Notes: generated by a model from the letters alone, not told the origin. Positions 43,111 to 51,305 are shown, numbered from the stretch's first letter. The stretch is DNA of 64,000 bases from Pseudothioclava sp033100795 (GCF_033100795.1 NZ_JAWLVI010000005.1:62001-126000); one strand, 5' to 3'. Numbers and translations are program-made.

Positions 43111-43195
43111 GCTGGTATCCGTCAAACTGCACTCAACCGAAGCTCTTGCTGCCGTGCTGACGCGCGCGCCGAAGGAGGCCCGCCATGCTGCCTGA
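43103..43195 (+). CDS. Possible 30-codon coupling ORF between livG and livH
   Basis: ATGATTAA contains both the stop of livG and an ATG that opens a 30-codon frame ending at TGA 43193-43195, inside the first codons of livH (start 43185). It bridges the whole 74-bp gap, so it could couple translation of the two genes. No ribosome-binding site of its own stands out and the peptide has no recognisable features, so this may be chance. Confidence 0.25.
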   Translation: MIKLVSVKLHSTEALAAVLTRAPKEARHAA

Positions 43196-44174
43196 TCAAA
43201 TCCTTTTCGCACTGGAAGTGACCGCCAACGGCCTGATGGCCGGGGTCATGTATTCGCTGGTGGCGCTTGGCTTCGTTCTGATCTTCAAAGCCTCGGGCAT
43301 CTTTAACTACGCTCAAGGCGTGCTGGCGCTGTTCGCGGCGCTGACGCTGGTGGGGATTCAGGAAGGCCAGGTGCCTTTCGCCCATCTGATTAACGCGATG
43401 ACCGGCCTGCATGTGACCGAGTTCGGCTGGAAAATCCCCGCCCTTCTTGCAATCCTGCTGACGGCTGCCGTGATGGTGGTGCTGGCTATCATTATTGAAA
43501 AGCTGGTGCTGAAGCATCTGGTCAACCAGGAACCGATCATCCTGTTCATGGCGACCATCGGCATGGCCTATTTCCTTGAAGGCTTTGGCGATGTGATGTG
43601 GGGCTCGGACATCAAGACGCTCGATGTCGGCCTGCCGCAGGGCATCAACGAGATGATCGAAAGCGCGACCGACTCGATGCTGGGCTACGGCTTCTTCATC
43701 GACAACCTCGACATCGTGGCGACGATCGTGGCGATCCTGCTGGTGACGGCGCTGACGCTGTTCTCGCAGTATTCCAAGCAAGGCCGCGCGCTGCGCGCCG
43801 TGGCAGACGACCACCAGGCCGCGCTGTCGGTCGGTATCTCGCTGCGCTTCATCTGGGTTCTGGTCTGGTCGATCGCGGGCTTCGTGGCGCTGGTCGCCGG
43901 TATCATGTGGGGCTCGAAATCGGGTGTGCAGTTCTCGCTCTCGCTGATCGCACTCAAGGCTCTGCCGGTGCTGATGCTGGGCGGCTTTACCTCGATCCCC
44001 GGCGCTATCGTTGGCGGCCTGATCATCGGCGTGGGCGAAAAACTGTTCGAGTTCTTCGCCGGCCCCCTGATCGGTGGCGCGACCGAGAACTGGTTTGCCT
44101 ATGTGCTGGCGCTGGTCTTCCTCGTCTTCCGTCCGCAAGGGCTGTTCGGCGAAAAGATCATCGAGCGGGTGTGA
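43185..44174 (+). CDS. Liv-type ABC transporter permease (LivH-like)
   Basis: A 329-residue membrane protein with about eight hydrophobic segments; GVMYSLVALGFVLIFKASGIFNYAQG is the conserved LivH start, and ALRAVADDHQAALSVGI is the EAA-like cytoplasmic loop contacting the ATPases. AAGGAGG lies upstream of the ATG. Pairs with the LivM-like permease encoded downstream. Confidence 0.93.
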   Translation: MLPDQILFALEVTANGLMAGVMYSLVALGFVLIFKASGIFNYAQGVLALFAALTLVGIQEGQVPFAHLINAMTGLHVTEFGWKIPALLAILLTAAVMVVLAIIIEKLVLKHLVNQEPIILFMATIGMAYFLEGFGDVMWGSDIKTLDVGLPQGINEMIESATDSMLGYGFFIDNLDIVATIVAILLVTALTLFSQYSKQGRALRAVADDHQAALSVGISLRFIWVLVWSIAGFVALVAGIMWGSKSGVQFSLSLIALKALPVLMLGGFTSIPGAIVGGLIIGVGEKLFEFFAGPLIGGATENWFAYVLALVFLVFRPQGLFGEKIIERV

Positions 44175-44385
44175 GGAGCAATCGCAATGGCTGCTTTCAT
44201 CCAGATATATGCAAAAACCTGCAATCAACTGGCGGTGAACGCTAACATTCTTCTTGATCGGATTTCCGAGGTGCGACATCCTGACGCAGATACGGCCGCT
44301 CACGGGTTGGGAGGCCCGGGCCGGATCGTCTGGACGCATGTGCAACCCTTCGGGGCGGCACAAAGGAACGGGAGATCCTTTGATC
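44175..44385 (+). other. Intergenic stretch after livH, nothing recognised
   Basis: The 440 bp between livH and livM hold one credible small gene (44386-44568) and a hairpin switch (44570-44611). The first 211 bp contain no convincing gene. A 142-codon frame opens at 44187 after GAGGAG but becomes Arg-rich, shadows the small membrane ORF in another frame and runs into livM, so it is probably not real. I saw no tRNA, known riboswitch or transposon remnant. Confidence 0.5.
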
Positions 44386-44568
44386 ATGAAAATCTGTGCA
44401 ACCGTGTTCACGATAGGCTGGGGCGCCGCGCTGGCCTTCGGATGGATCGCCTTGGCCGCGCCTGCGGACGAGCCGGCCGGATTGCAAACACTCAATATGT
44501 TGCTGGCTGCGGCCGGAGCGGGCGCCGGGATGTGGTCCTGGCTCAGGATCCGGCACGGCGGCTGCTGA
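44386..44568 (+). CDS. Small two-helix membrane protein within the ABC operon
   Basis: A 60-residue ORF with two hydrophobic helices: CATVFTIGWGAALAFGWIALA near residues 3-24 and LQTLNMLLAAAGAGAGMWSW near 32-53, separated by a short acidic loop and ending in a basic tail with Cys. GGGAG lies about ten bases upstream. It ends two bases before a hairpin that can hide the livM ribosome-binding site. It resembles no named family I recognise; a transporter accessory or leader peptide role is possible. Confidence 0.5.
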   Translation: MKICATVFTIGWGAALAFGWIALAAPADEPAGLQTLNMLLAAAGAGAGMWSWLRIRHGGC

Positions 44569-44569
44569 C

Positions 44570-44611
44570 GGGGGAGCATAATTTCCCCCATACCTTCAAA
44601 GGGGGGGAAAT
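44570..44611 (+). promoter_or_regulatory. Mutually exclusive hairpins covering the livM ribosome-binding site
   Basis: The segment ATTTCCCCC (44581-44589) can pair perfectly over nine bases with GGGGGAAAT (44603-44611), which contains the Shine-Dalgarno region just before the livM ATG at 44615. It can instead pair with the upstream GGGGGA (44570-44575), leaving the site free. Which hairpin forms could depend on a ribosome finishing the 60-codon ORF at 44568. Seen in sequence; regulatory role inferred. Confidence 0.5.
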
Positions 44612-44614
44612 CTG

Positions 44615-45691
44615 ATGTTCTACCGCGAGGCTGGTGATTTCAAAACGTCCTACCGCGACGACAGCCAGACATTCCCGATCAAGTTCGATCGCCTGCGCTA
44701 TTTCTTTGTGCTGGCGGCCGCCTACGGGATCATTCCGCTCTTCATCAACGACTACTGGGCGAACGCCGTGTTCGTGCCCTTCCTGATCTACTCGATCGCC
44801 GCGATCGGGCTGAATGTTCTGGTGGGCTATGCGGGGCAGGTAAGCCTTGGCACCGGCGGCTTTATGGCTGTGGGCGCCTATGCGGTCTACAAGCTGATGA
44901 CCGCTTTCCCCGAGGTTTCGGTCTTTGTCCACGTCCTGCTGGCCGGTGGGATCACCGCTGCGGTGGGCGTTCTGTTCGGCCTGCCATCCTTGCGGATCAA
45001 AGGGTTCTACCTTGCCGTGGCGACGCTGGCGGCGCAGTTCTTCCTTGTCTGGCTCTTCAACAAGGTGCCGTGGTTCTACAACTACTCGGCTTCGGGCCAG
45101 ATCAACGCCCCCGAGCGCACCGTCTTTGGCGTGTTCGTGACCGGCGCGCAGACCTCGGCTACCGCGAAATACATGTTCTGCCTGATCATGTTGACCATCG
45201 TGGCCCTTGTTGCGCGTAACCTGACGCGCGGCACCATCGGGCGCAAATGGATGGCGATCCGCGACATGGACATCGCCGCCGAGATCATCGGGGTGAACCC
45301 GCTGACGACGAAAATCTCGGCCTTCGCGGTGTCGTCCTTCTTTATCGGGATCGCAGGCGCGCTGTTCTTCGCGGTCTACCTTGGCGCTGCCGAAGTGGGC
45401 GAGGCGTTCGGCATCTCGAAATCGTTCCTTGTTCTGTTCATGGTGATTATCGGCGGTCTTGGCTCGATCTTCGGGTCTTTCGCGGGGGCTGCGTTCCTCG
45501 TGCTGCTGCCGGTGTTCCTGAAGAATACGCTCGTTGGCGCGCTTGGCTGGCCGACCGATCTGGCCGCCCATATCGAGCTGATGATCGTGGGGTCTTTGAT
45601 CGTGATCTTCCTGATCGCGGAACCCCATGGCCTCGCGCAACTGTGGCGCGTGGCAAAAGAAAAGCTCCGGCTTTGGCCTTTCCCGCACTAA
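44615..45691 (+). CDS. Liv-type ABC transporter permease (LivM-like)
   Basis: A 358-residue membrane protein. The LivM hallmark LNVLVGYAGQVSLGTGGFMAVGAYA is followed by FGLPSLRIKGFYLAVATLA and the loop WMAIRDMDIAAEIIGVNP. The soluble N-terminal 30 residues are longer than usual. A seven-G run forms the ribosome-binding region and is part of a hairpin. Works with the LivH-like subunit. Confidence 0.93.
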   Translation: MFYREAGDFKTSYRDDSQTFPIKFDRLRYFFVLAAAYGIIPLFINDYWANAVFVPFLIYSIAAIGLNVLVGYAGQVSLGTGGFMAVGAYAVYKLMTAFPEVSVFVHVLLAGGITAAVGVLFGLPSLRIKGFYLAVATLAAQFFLVWLFNKVPWFYNYSASGQINAPERTVFGVFVTGAQTSATAKYMFCLIMLTIVALVARNLTRGTIGRKWMAIRDMDIAAEIIGVNPLTTKISAFAVSSFFIGIAGALFFAVYLGAAEVGEAFGISKSFLVLFMVIIGGLGSIFGSFAGAAFLVLLPVFLKNTLVGALGWPTDLAAHIELMIVGSLIVIFLIAEPHGLAQLWRVAKEKLRLWPFPH

Positions 45692-45718
45692 GGGGCGGGC
45701 CACCAAACTATCCGAAAA

Positions 45719-45735
45719 CGGGGGCGGAACCCCCG
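45719..45735 (+). other. Stem-loop before the binding-protein gene
   Basis: CGGGGG (45719-45724) and CCCCCG (45730-45735) form a perfect 6-bp stem with a 5-base loop, 28 bases after livM stops and 36 bases before the binding-protein start. No T-run follows. It could protect the 5' end of a processed binding-protein message. Confidence 0.55.
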
Positions 45736-45771
45736 ACGGATCCAATCACTTGTTCCTGGGAGGAGAACTCT

Positions 45772-47061
45772 ATGAAGAAAACTTTTGCAGCAATCGTGGC
45801 CGCGGCCGTGACCGCAAGCGTGGCTGCTCCGGCGCTGGCCGACATCGTCGTGCCGAACCTGAGCTACCGCACCGGCCCCTATGCCGCGAACGGCATTCCC
45901 TATGCTGACGGCTTCAACGACTACATGACGCTTCTGAACGAGCGTGATGGTGGTGTCGGCGGCGAAAAGATCGTCGTGCCGGAGTGCGAGACCGCCTATA
46001 ACACCGAAAAAGGCGTTGAGTGCTACGAGGCCACCAAGGGCGACAACGCTGTTGTCTACAACCCGCTCTCGACCGGCATCACCTACCAGCTGATCCCGAA
46101 GGTCAACGTTGACAACCGCGTGCTTTATACGCCGGGCTATGGCCGCACCTCGGCTGCGAACGGCAAAGTGTTCGAATGGGTGTTCAACTACCCGGCGAAC
46201 TACTGGGACGGCGCTTCGATCGCGATCAAGCACCTGCTGAGCAAGAACGGTGGCGATCTGAAGGGCAAGAAAGTCGCCCTCGTGTTCCACAATTCGGCCT
46301 ACGGTAAAGAGCCGATCCGCACCCTTGAGGAACTGTCGAAGAAGCATGGCTTCGAGCTGTCGACCATTCCGGTTGACCACCCGGGCCAGGAGCAGAAATC
46401 GCAGTGGCTCCAGATCCGCCGCGACAAGCCCGACTACGTTCTGATGTGGGGCTGGGGCGTGATGAACCAGGTCGCCATTCAGGAAGCCGTGAACATCAAG
46501 TATCCGATGGAGAACTTCATCGGCGTCTGGTGGTCGGGTTCGGAAAACGACGTGGCTCCGGCTGGCGACAAAGCTAACGGCTACACCACGATCTCGTTCC
46601 ACGGCACGGGCGCTGACTATCCGGTCTATGCCGACCTCCAGAAGTATGTGGTCGACGCTGGTAAAGCCGCAGGCGCAGGCGATCAGGTCGGCACCATGCT
46701 CTATTCGCGTGGCATGTATGCGGCGATGATCATCTCGGAAGCGATCCGCACCGCTCAGGGCATGGCCGGCACTTCGGCAGTGACGCCGACGCAGGTTCGC
46801 GACGGTTTTGAAAACCTCGACCTGACCGAAGCCCGCCTTGGCGAGCTTGGCCTGCCGGGCTTTGCGCAGCCGATCAAGGCATCGTGCGCTGACCACGGTG
46901 GCCCGGGTTCGGCCCAGATCTTCCAGTGGGATGCCGCTGGCAAGAAATGGAACCCGGCTTCGGACTGGATCACCTCGGACGCCGAAGTGATCGACATGCT
47001 GGTTGCCGAAGACTCGGCTGCCTTCGCCTCTGAGAACAACATCGCAGAGCGCTGCAACTAA
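45772..47061 (+). CDS. ABC transporter substrate-binding protein (LivK-like)
   Basis: A 429-residue periplasmic type I binding protein (Peripla_BP_6): signal peptide MKKTFAAIVAAAVTASVAAPALA, then YRTGPYAANGIPYADGFNDY, which replaces the usual LSGPxA start, and KVALVFHNSAYGKEP in the second lobe. Cys pairs in VPECETAYN and KGVECYE may form a disulfide. GGGAGGAGA precedes the ATG. Unusually rich in Tyr and Trp around the cleft region, which may suit an aromatic or aliphatic acid; this is inference only. Highly biased codons suggest strong expression. Confidence 0.92.
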   Translation: MKKTFAAIVAAAVTASVAAPALADIVVPNLSYRTGPYAANGIPYADGFNDYMTLLNERDGGVGGEKIVVPECETAYNTEKGVECYEATKGDNAVVYNPLSTGITYQLIPKVNVDNRVLYTPGYGRTSAANGKVFEWVFNYPANYWDGASIAIKHLLSKNGGDLKGKKVALVFHNSAYGKEPIRTLEELSKKHGFELSTIPVDHPGQEQKSQWLQIRRDKPDYVLMWGWGVMNQVAIQEAVNIKYPMENFIGVWWSGSENDVAPAGDKANGYTTISFHGTGADYPVYADLQKYVVDAGKAAGAGDQVGTMLYSRGMYAAMIISEAIRTAQGMAGTSAVTPTQVRDGFENLDLTEARLGELGLPGFAQPIKASCADHGGPGSAQIFQWDAAGKKWNPASDWITSDAEVIDMLVAEDSAAFASENNIAERCN

Positions 47062-47069
47062 GACCCTCT

Positions 47070-47096
47070 CCGGTCCGGGCACCGCGCCCGGGCCGG
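47070..47096 (+). other. Strong stem-loop between binding protein and livF-like genes
   Basis: CCGGTCCGGGC (47070-47080) pairs with GCCCGGGCCGG (47086-47096): eleven pairs including one U-G, with a 5-base loop. There is no T-run. Such hairpins after binding-protein genes often stabilise the upstream message. Confidence 0.72.
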
Positions 47097-47124
47097 ACCA
47101 CCCGCAATACCCAAGAGGTGACCC

Positions 47125-47958
47125 ATGCTCGACGCCACCCCTCAATCCGCAGAACAGGATGCTCTGCTGGAAGTGAACAATATCGAGGTGATCTACAACC
47201 ATGTGATCCTCGTTCTGAAAGGCGTGAGCCTGAAAGTCCCGAAAGGCGGCATTACCGCGCTTCTGGGCGGTAACGGCGCAGGCAAGACGACGACGCTGAA
47301 GGCAGTGTCGAACCTGCTCAAGTCGGAACGCGGCGAAGTGACCAAAGGCAACATCATCTACCGCGGTGACCGCGTGCAGGATATGTCGCCCGCCGATCTG
47401 GTGCGCAAAGGCGTGATCCAGGTGATGGAAGGCCGCCACTGTTTCGAACACCTGACGGTCGAGGAGAACCTTCTGACCGGCGCCTATACCCGCACCGACG
47501 GGCGCGCCGAGGTCATGAAAGACCTCGAGATGGTCTATAACTACTTCCCGCGCCTAAAAGAGCGCCGCAAATCGCAGGCGGGCTATACCTCGGGCGGGGA
47601 ACAGCAGATGGTCGCGATGGGCCGCGCGCTGATGAGCCGCCCCGAAACGATCCTGCTGGACGAACCCTCGATGGGTCTGGCGCCGCAGCTTGTGGAGCAG
47701 ATTTTCGAGATCGTGAAAGCCGTGAACGAAGGCGAAGGCGTGACCTTCCTTCTGGCCGAGCAGAACACCAACGTCGCGCTGCGCTATGCGCATTACGGCT
47801 ATATTCTGGAATCGGGCCGGATCGTGATGGACGGACCAGCGGCGCAACTGCGCGAAAACCCCGACGTGAAAGAGTTCTATCTCGGCATGTCGGATGACGG
47901 GCGCAAGTCGTTCCGCGATGTGCGCAGCTATCGCCGCCGCAAGCGCTGGCTCGCGTAA
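47125..47958 (+). CDS. Liv-type ABC transporter ATP-binding protein (LivF-like)
   Basis: A 277-residue ATPase: Walker A LLGGNGAGKTTTLKA, signature region YTSGGEQQMVAMGRALMSRPETILLDEPSMGLAP and the His-loop position ending LLAEQNTNVALRYA. The acidic residue in place of the switch His is usual for LivF. The C-terminal tail is basic (RSYRRRKRWLA). Completes the importer with the LivG-, LivH-, LivM- and LivK-like proteins of the same operon. Confidence 0.93.
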   Translation: MLDATPQSAEQDALLEVNNIEVIYNHVILVLKGVSLKVPKGGITALLGGNGAGKTTTLKAVSNLLKSERGEVTKGNIIYRGDRVQDMSPADLVRKGVIQVMEGRHCFEHLTVEENLLTGAYTRTDGRAEVMKDLEMVYNYFPRLKERRKSQAGYTSGGEQQMVAMGRALMSRPETILLDEPSMGLAPQLVEQIFEIVKAVNEGEGVTFLLAEQNTNVALRYAHYGYILESGRIVMDGPAAQLRENPDVKEFYLGMSDDGRKSFRDVRSYRRRKRWLA

Positions 47959-48044
47959 GTAAGGTATTGAAGTTAAACAAATGTTGCGCGGGAGTGTGCC
48001 GCGCAGCTCGGGTAAGGACTGCCTGAAAACGAGGGGGCTGTGCC

Positions 48045-49265
48045 ATGGGCCGCTACTACGACGATCTCGAAACTCGCTCGGCCGATGCGCGCGCTGCCGC
48101 CTTGGCCCGCGATCTGCCGCAGGTTCTGGCGCGGGCCATGCAGGCGCCGGGCCTGAGGGCGCATCTTGGCGAGATCGACCCGGCCAGTGTTACCTCTCTG
48201 GCCGATCTGGCCAGGCTTCCGGTCCTGCGGAAATCGGATCTGGGTTCGGCACAGAAGCAATCCGCCCCGTTTGGCGGTTTGACGACGAAGCCGGCCCATG
48301 CCTTCGCCCACATTTTCCAATCGCCGGGGCCGATCTACGAACCCGGCGGTGTCAGCCACGATTGGTGGCGGCTGGGGCGCTTCCTCCACGCCTGTGGGGT
48401 GGGCGAAGGCGATATAGTTCAGAACTGCTTTGGCTATCACCTGACGCCGGCGGGGATGATCTTTGAAAACGGTGCGCGTGCTGTCGGCGCAGCCGTTCTG
48501 CCCGCTGGAACGGGCCAGACCGAATTGCAGGTGCGTGCCGCCGCTGACATCGGCTGCACCGTCTATGCAGGCACGCCCGACTATCTGAAGGTGATCCTTG
48601 ATAAGGCCGCCGAGATGGGCGAGGCGCTGAAATTCACCAAGGCTGCCGTGTCGGGTGGCGCGCTGTTCCCGAGCCTGCGTCAGGAATATGCCGATCGCGG
48701 GATCACCTGCCTTCAGGCCTATGCGACGGCGGACCTTGGCAATATCGCTTACGAAAGCCCCGCGATGGAGGGGATGATTGTTGACGAGGGCGTGATCGTC
48801 GAGATCGTGCGCCCCGGCACTGGCGATCCGGTTCCGGCGGGCGAGGTGGGCGAGGTCGTCGTGACCACGCTGAACCCCGACTACCCGCTGGTGCGGTTTG
48901 CGACTGGCGACCTTTCTGCGGTGATGGCGGGCGCAAGCCCCTGTGGCCGCACCAATACCCGCATCAAGGGTTGGATGGGGCGCGCCGACCAGACCGCCAA
49001 GATCAAGGGGATGTTCGTGCGTCCCGAGCAGGTCGCGGCCTTTGTCGCGGCTCATCCGGAGGTGCTGAAAGCGCGCGTTATTGCGACCCGTCAGGGCGAG
49101 ATGGACGCGATGACCATCCGTATCGAGACCGAGGCGGCTGATGCCGAGCGTTTCGCAGGCGGGGTAGTCGCCGCGCTCAAGCTCAAGGGGCAGATCGAAC
49201 TGGTCGCGCCGGGGGCACTGCCCAATGACGGTGTGGTGATCGAGGATCAGCGCAAATACGACTGA
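48045..49265 (+). CDS. PaaK-like adenylate-forming ligase
   Basis: A 406-residue relative of phenylacetate-CoA ligase: LADLARLPVLRKSDL near the start, GCTVYAGTPDYLKVI, YATADLGNIAYE, DYPLVRFATGDLSAV and GRADQTAKIKGMFVRPEQV are the conserved blocks. The usual Ser/Thr/Gly-rich P-loop is not obvious: the equivalent segment reads AHIFQSPGPIYEPGG. It closes the ligase-transporter operon 86 bp after livF and has a strong terminator after it. It may activate an aromatic or related acid. Confidence 0.85.
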   Translation: MGRYYDDLETRSADARAAALARDLPQVLARAMQAPGLRAHLGEIDPASVTSLADLARLPVLRKSDLGSAQKQSAPFGGLTTKPAHAFAHIFQSPGPIYEPGGVSHDWWRLGRFLHACGVGEGDIVQNCFGYHLTPAGMIFENGARAVGAAVLPAGTGQTELQVRAAADIGCTVYAGTPDYLKVILDKAAEMGEALKFTKAAVSGGALFPSLRQEYADRGITCLQAYATADLGNIAYESPAMEGMIVDEGVIVEIVRPGTGDPVPAGEVGEVVVTTLNPDYPLVRFATGDLSAVMAGASPCGRTNTRIKGWMGRADQTAKIKGMFVRPEQVAAFVAAHPEVLKARVIATRQGEMDAMTIRIETEAADAERFAGGVVAALKLKGQIELVAPGALPNDGVVIEDQRKYD

Positions 49266-49287
49266 TCCCGCGCTAACGAATTGAACG

Positions 49288-49321
49288 CGGCGGGTCGTGG
49301 TCTACACGACCCGCCGTTTTT
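49288..49321. terminator. Bidirectional terminator between ligase and phaC
   Basis: CGGCGGGTCGTG (49288-49299) and CACGACCCGCCG (49305-49316) make a perfect 12-bp stem with a 5-base loop, followed by TTTTT (49317-49321). The last T overlaps the phaC stop codon on the minus strand, so the same hairpin sits just after both convergent genes. The left side has only a short A-rich flank, so it may work better for the plus strand. Confidence 0.88.
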
Positions 49322-51030
49322 CATTTCTGGAGCACATATTCCCCCGGTGCGGCACAAAGTGCGGGGTAGCGCGCGCCGCCGGTCTTGGGCGCCTTCACCT
49401 GCGCGCCCGAGTGCGCGGCCAGCCAGTTGCCCCATTCGGGCCACCACGACCCCTCTTTACGCGGGTGGCTTTCGAACCAGTGGTCCGGGTCCATATAGCG
49501 CGCGCCAGCGGGCCGGTGGCCGATGCGGTAATGGCGGTGCCCGTGGCCGGGTTCTGACACGATACCTCCGTTATGGCCGCCCTTGGTCAGCACGAAATGC
49601 AGGTCGCCATCGGTGAAGAGCTTGGTCTTATAGACCGAGTGCCACGGCGCAATATGGTCGCTTTCCGTGCCGACAAGGAACATCGGCACCTTGATGTCTT
49701 TCATCGCAATCACACGTCCCTCGACCGAGAACCGCCCTGCGGTCAGCCGGTTTTCAAGGAACAACGCGCGCAGGTATTCGGAATGCATCCGTGCGGGCAT
49801 CCGTGTTGCGTCCGCATTCCACACACCCATATCCGAGGGCATCTCTTCCAGCCCCATCAGATAGCGCCGCACGGCGCGGGTCCAGACAAGGTCTTCGGCG
49901 CGGATGGCCCGGAACGCGCCTGCCATCTGGCCTTGCTCCAGATAGCCCTTGTCCCACATCATATCGGTCAGGAAGGCCACCTGGCTTTCATCGACAAAGA
50001 GCAAAATCTCGCCTGCTTCGGTGAAATCGGTCTGCGCGGCCAGCAGAGTAACCGAGGCGAGGCGCTCGTCCCCCTCGCGGGCCATCGTGGCGGCGGCGAT
50101 GGACAGGATCGTGCCGCCAAGGCAATAGCCGACGGTGTGGACCTTCTGATCGGGGATGATGGCGGTGACGGCGTCCAGTGCCTCCATCACGCCGCGTTTG
50201 CGGTAATCCTCCAGCGAGGCTTCGGCATGTTCGGCCCCCGGATTACACCACGAAATCGCGAATACCGTATGCCCCTGACCCACGAGCCAGTTAATCAGCG
50301 AGTTCCGGGGCGAGAGATCAAGGATGTAATATTTCATGATCCATGCGGGCACGATCAGCACCGGCTCGGGATGGACGGTCTCGGTCTGCGGCGCGTATTG
50401 GATCAGCTCGAACAGATCGTTGCGATAGACAACCTTGCCCGGAGTGCAGGCGATGTCCTTGCCGACCTCGAACCCTTCGGGCGCGGGGGGCGGCTCTTGC
50501 GCGGCAATTTCCAGAATGTCGTGGAACATCAACGCCGTGCCATCCGCCAGCGCTTGCCCGTTGGTGGCCTTCAGACGCTCCATGATTTCGGGGTTGGTGG
50601 TGGGGAAGTTCGACGGCGAGATCGTATCCAGCGCCTGACGCGCCATGAAATGCACCCGCGCGGCGTTGTGCTGATCGACGCCGGGCAGATCTGTCGTCGC
50701 GGCCTCCCACCAGTCGAGCGTTGCCAGAAACGCCTGTGACCAAAGGTTGAACGGTGCTTTCGCCCAATCGGGATGAGTGAAGCGGTGGTCATAAGCCGGA
50801 GCCTTGAAGGGCGGGGGCGCATCTTGCTGCATCGCATAGGACCAGACCTTCGCCGTGTTCCCCGCCGCCCGTTCGGCCAGTTCAAGCTGACGCCCCGGGG
50901 CGCGCATCAGGTGCAGCGCCCAATCCGCCATCGCCGCCGATGTCGCATGAGGAGAAATGCCGCCGGTCAGCCGCCCCAAGGCGGCGCGCAGGGCGCGATC
51001 AATGTTGTGGTGCGGGTGTTCGTTCGTCAT
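49321..51030 (-). CDS. phaC: Poly(3-hydroxyalkanoate) synthase PhaC (class I type)
   Basis: A 569-residue PHA polymerase. The lipase-like box GYCLGGT holds the catalytic Cys303; the Asp is in ESDHIAPWHSVYK and the His in LTKGGHNGGIV. The N-terminal region SPSNFPTTNPEIMERL is the usual PhaC substrate-handling segment. It polymerises hydroxyacyl-CoA to storage granules. The ATG at 51030 opens the typical protein; an upstream in-frame extension to 51114 overlaps the rpmJ terminator zone and is rejected. No phaA, phaB, phaP or phaZ is in the window. Confidence 0.94.
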   Translation of the reverse strand: MTNEHPHHNIDRALRAALGRLTGGISPHATSAAMADWALHLMRAPGRQLELAERAAGNTAKVWSYAMQQDAPPPFKAPAYDHRFTHPDWAKAPFNLWSQAFLATLDWWEAATTDLPGVDQHNAARVHFMARQALDTISPSNFPTTNPEIMERLKATNGQALADGTALMFHDILEIAAQEPPPAPEGFEVGKDIACTPGKVVYRNDLFELIQYAPQTETVHPEPVLIVPAWIMKYYILDLSPRNSLINWLVGQGHTVFAISWCNPGAEHAEASLEDYRKRGVMEALDAVTAIIPDQKVHTVGYCLGGTILSIAAATMAREGDERLASVTLLAAQTDFTEAGEILLFVDESQVAFLTDMMWDKGYLEQGQMAGAFRAIRAEDLVWTRAVRRYLMGLEEMPSDMGVWNADATRMPARMHSEYLRALFLENRLTAGRFSVEGRVIAMKDIKVPMFLVGTESDHIAPWHSVYKTKLFTDGDLHFVLTKGGHNGGIVSEPGHGHRHYRIGHRPAGARYMDPDHWFESHPRKEGSWWPEWGNWLAAHSGAQVKAPKTGGARYPALCAAPGEYVLQK

Positions 51031-51129
51031 GCGGAGCCTCGCATCTGTTTCCTGCGCGCAGTCTATTCCACGCAGTATAACAAGGCTTTGACGCAGGTCA
51101 GAATTTTTCTGCAATGCAGAAAAAAGAAA

Positions 51130-51156
51130 GGCCGCCGGAGGGAACCCTCGGCGGCC
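51130..51156 (-). terminator. Intrinsic terminator after rpmJ
   Basis: On the minus strand GGCCGCCG (51156-51149) and CGGCGGCC (51137-51130) pair, with an AGGG/CCCT inner stem, followed by TTTCTTTTTTC toward 51119. It ends the rpmJ transcript before phaC. Confidence 0.85.
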
Positions 51157-51179
51157 TGTTCATCTGCGGCTCTGTCGCC

Positions 51180-51305
51180 TCAGCCCTGACGGGCTTTGAA
51201 GCGCTTCTGCGTCTTGTTGATCACGTAGACGCGGCCTTTACGGCGCACGATCTGGCAATCGCGGTGACGCTGCTTGAGCGAGCGGAGCGAGTTACGGACC
51301 TTCAT
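51180..51305 (-). CDS. rpmJ: Ribosomal protein bL36
   Basis: A 41-residue protein: it starts MKVRNSLRSLKQRHRDCQIV and ends with INKTQKRFKARQG. The zinc-binding form has three Cys and a His; here only one Cys (Cys17) remains, so this is the zinc-independent (C-minus) form with the extra loop. It is too short to appear in ordinary long-ORF scans. Placed between tRNA-Val and phaC on the minus strand, with its own terminator. Confidence 0.95.
   Translation of the reverse strand: MKVRNSLRSLKQRHRDCQIVRRKGRVYVINKTQKRFKARQG

Noticed and set aside
44187..44615. 142-codon ORF between livH and livM with a good GAGGAG upstream
   Set aside because: It turns Arg-rich after about 45 codons, overlaps the more protein-like 60-codon frame and ends on the livM start. 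A short peptide from its first part cannot be excluded.
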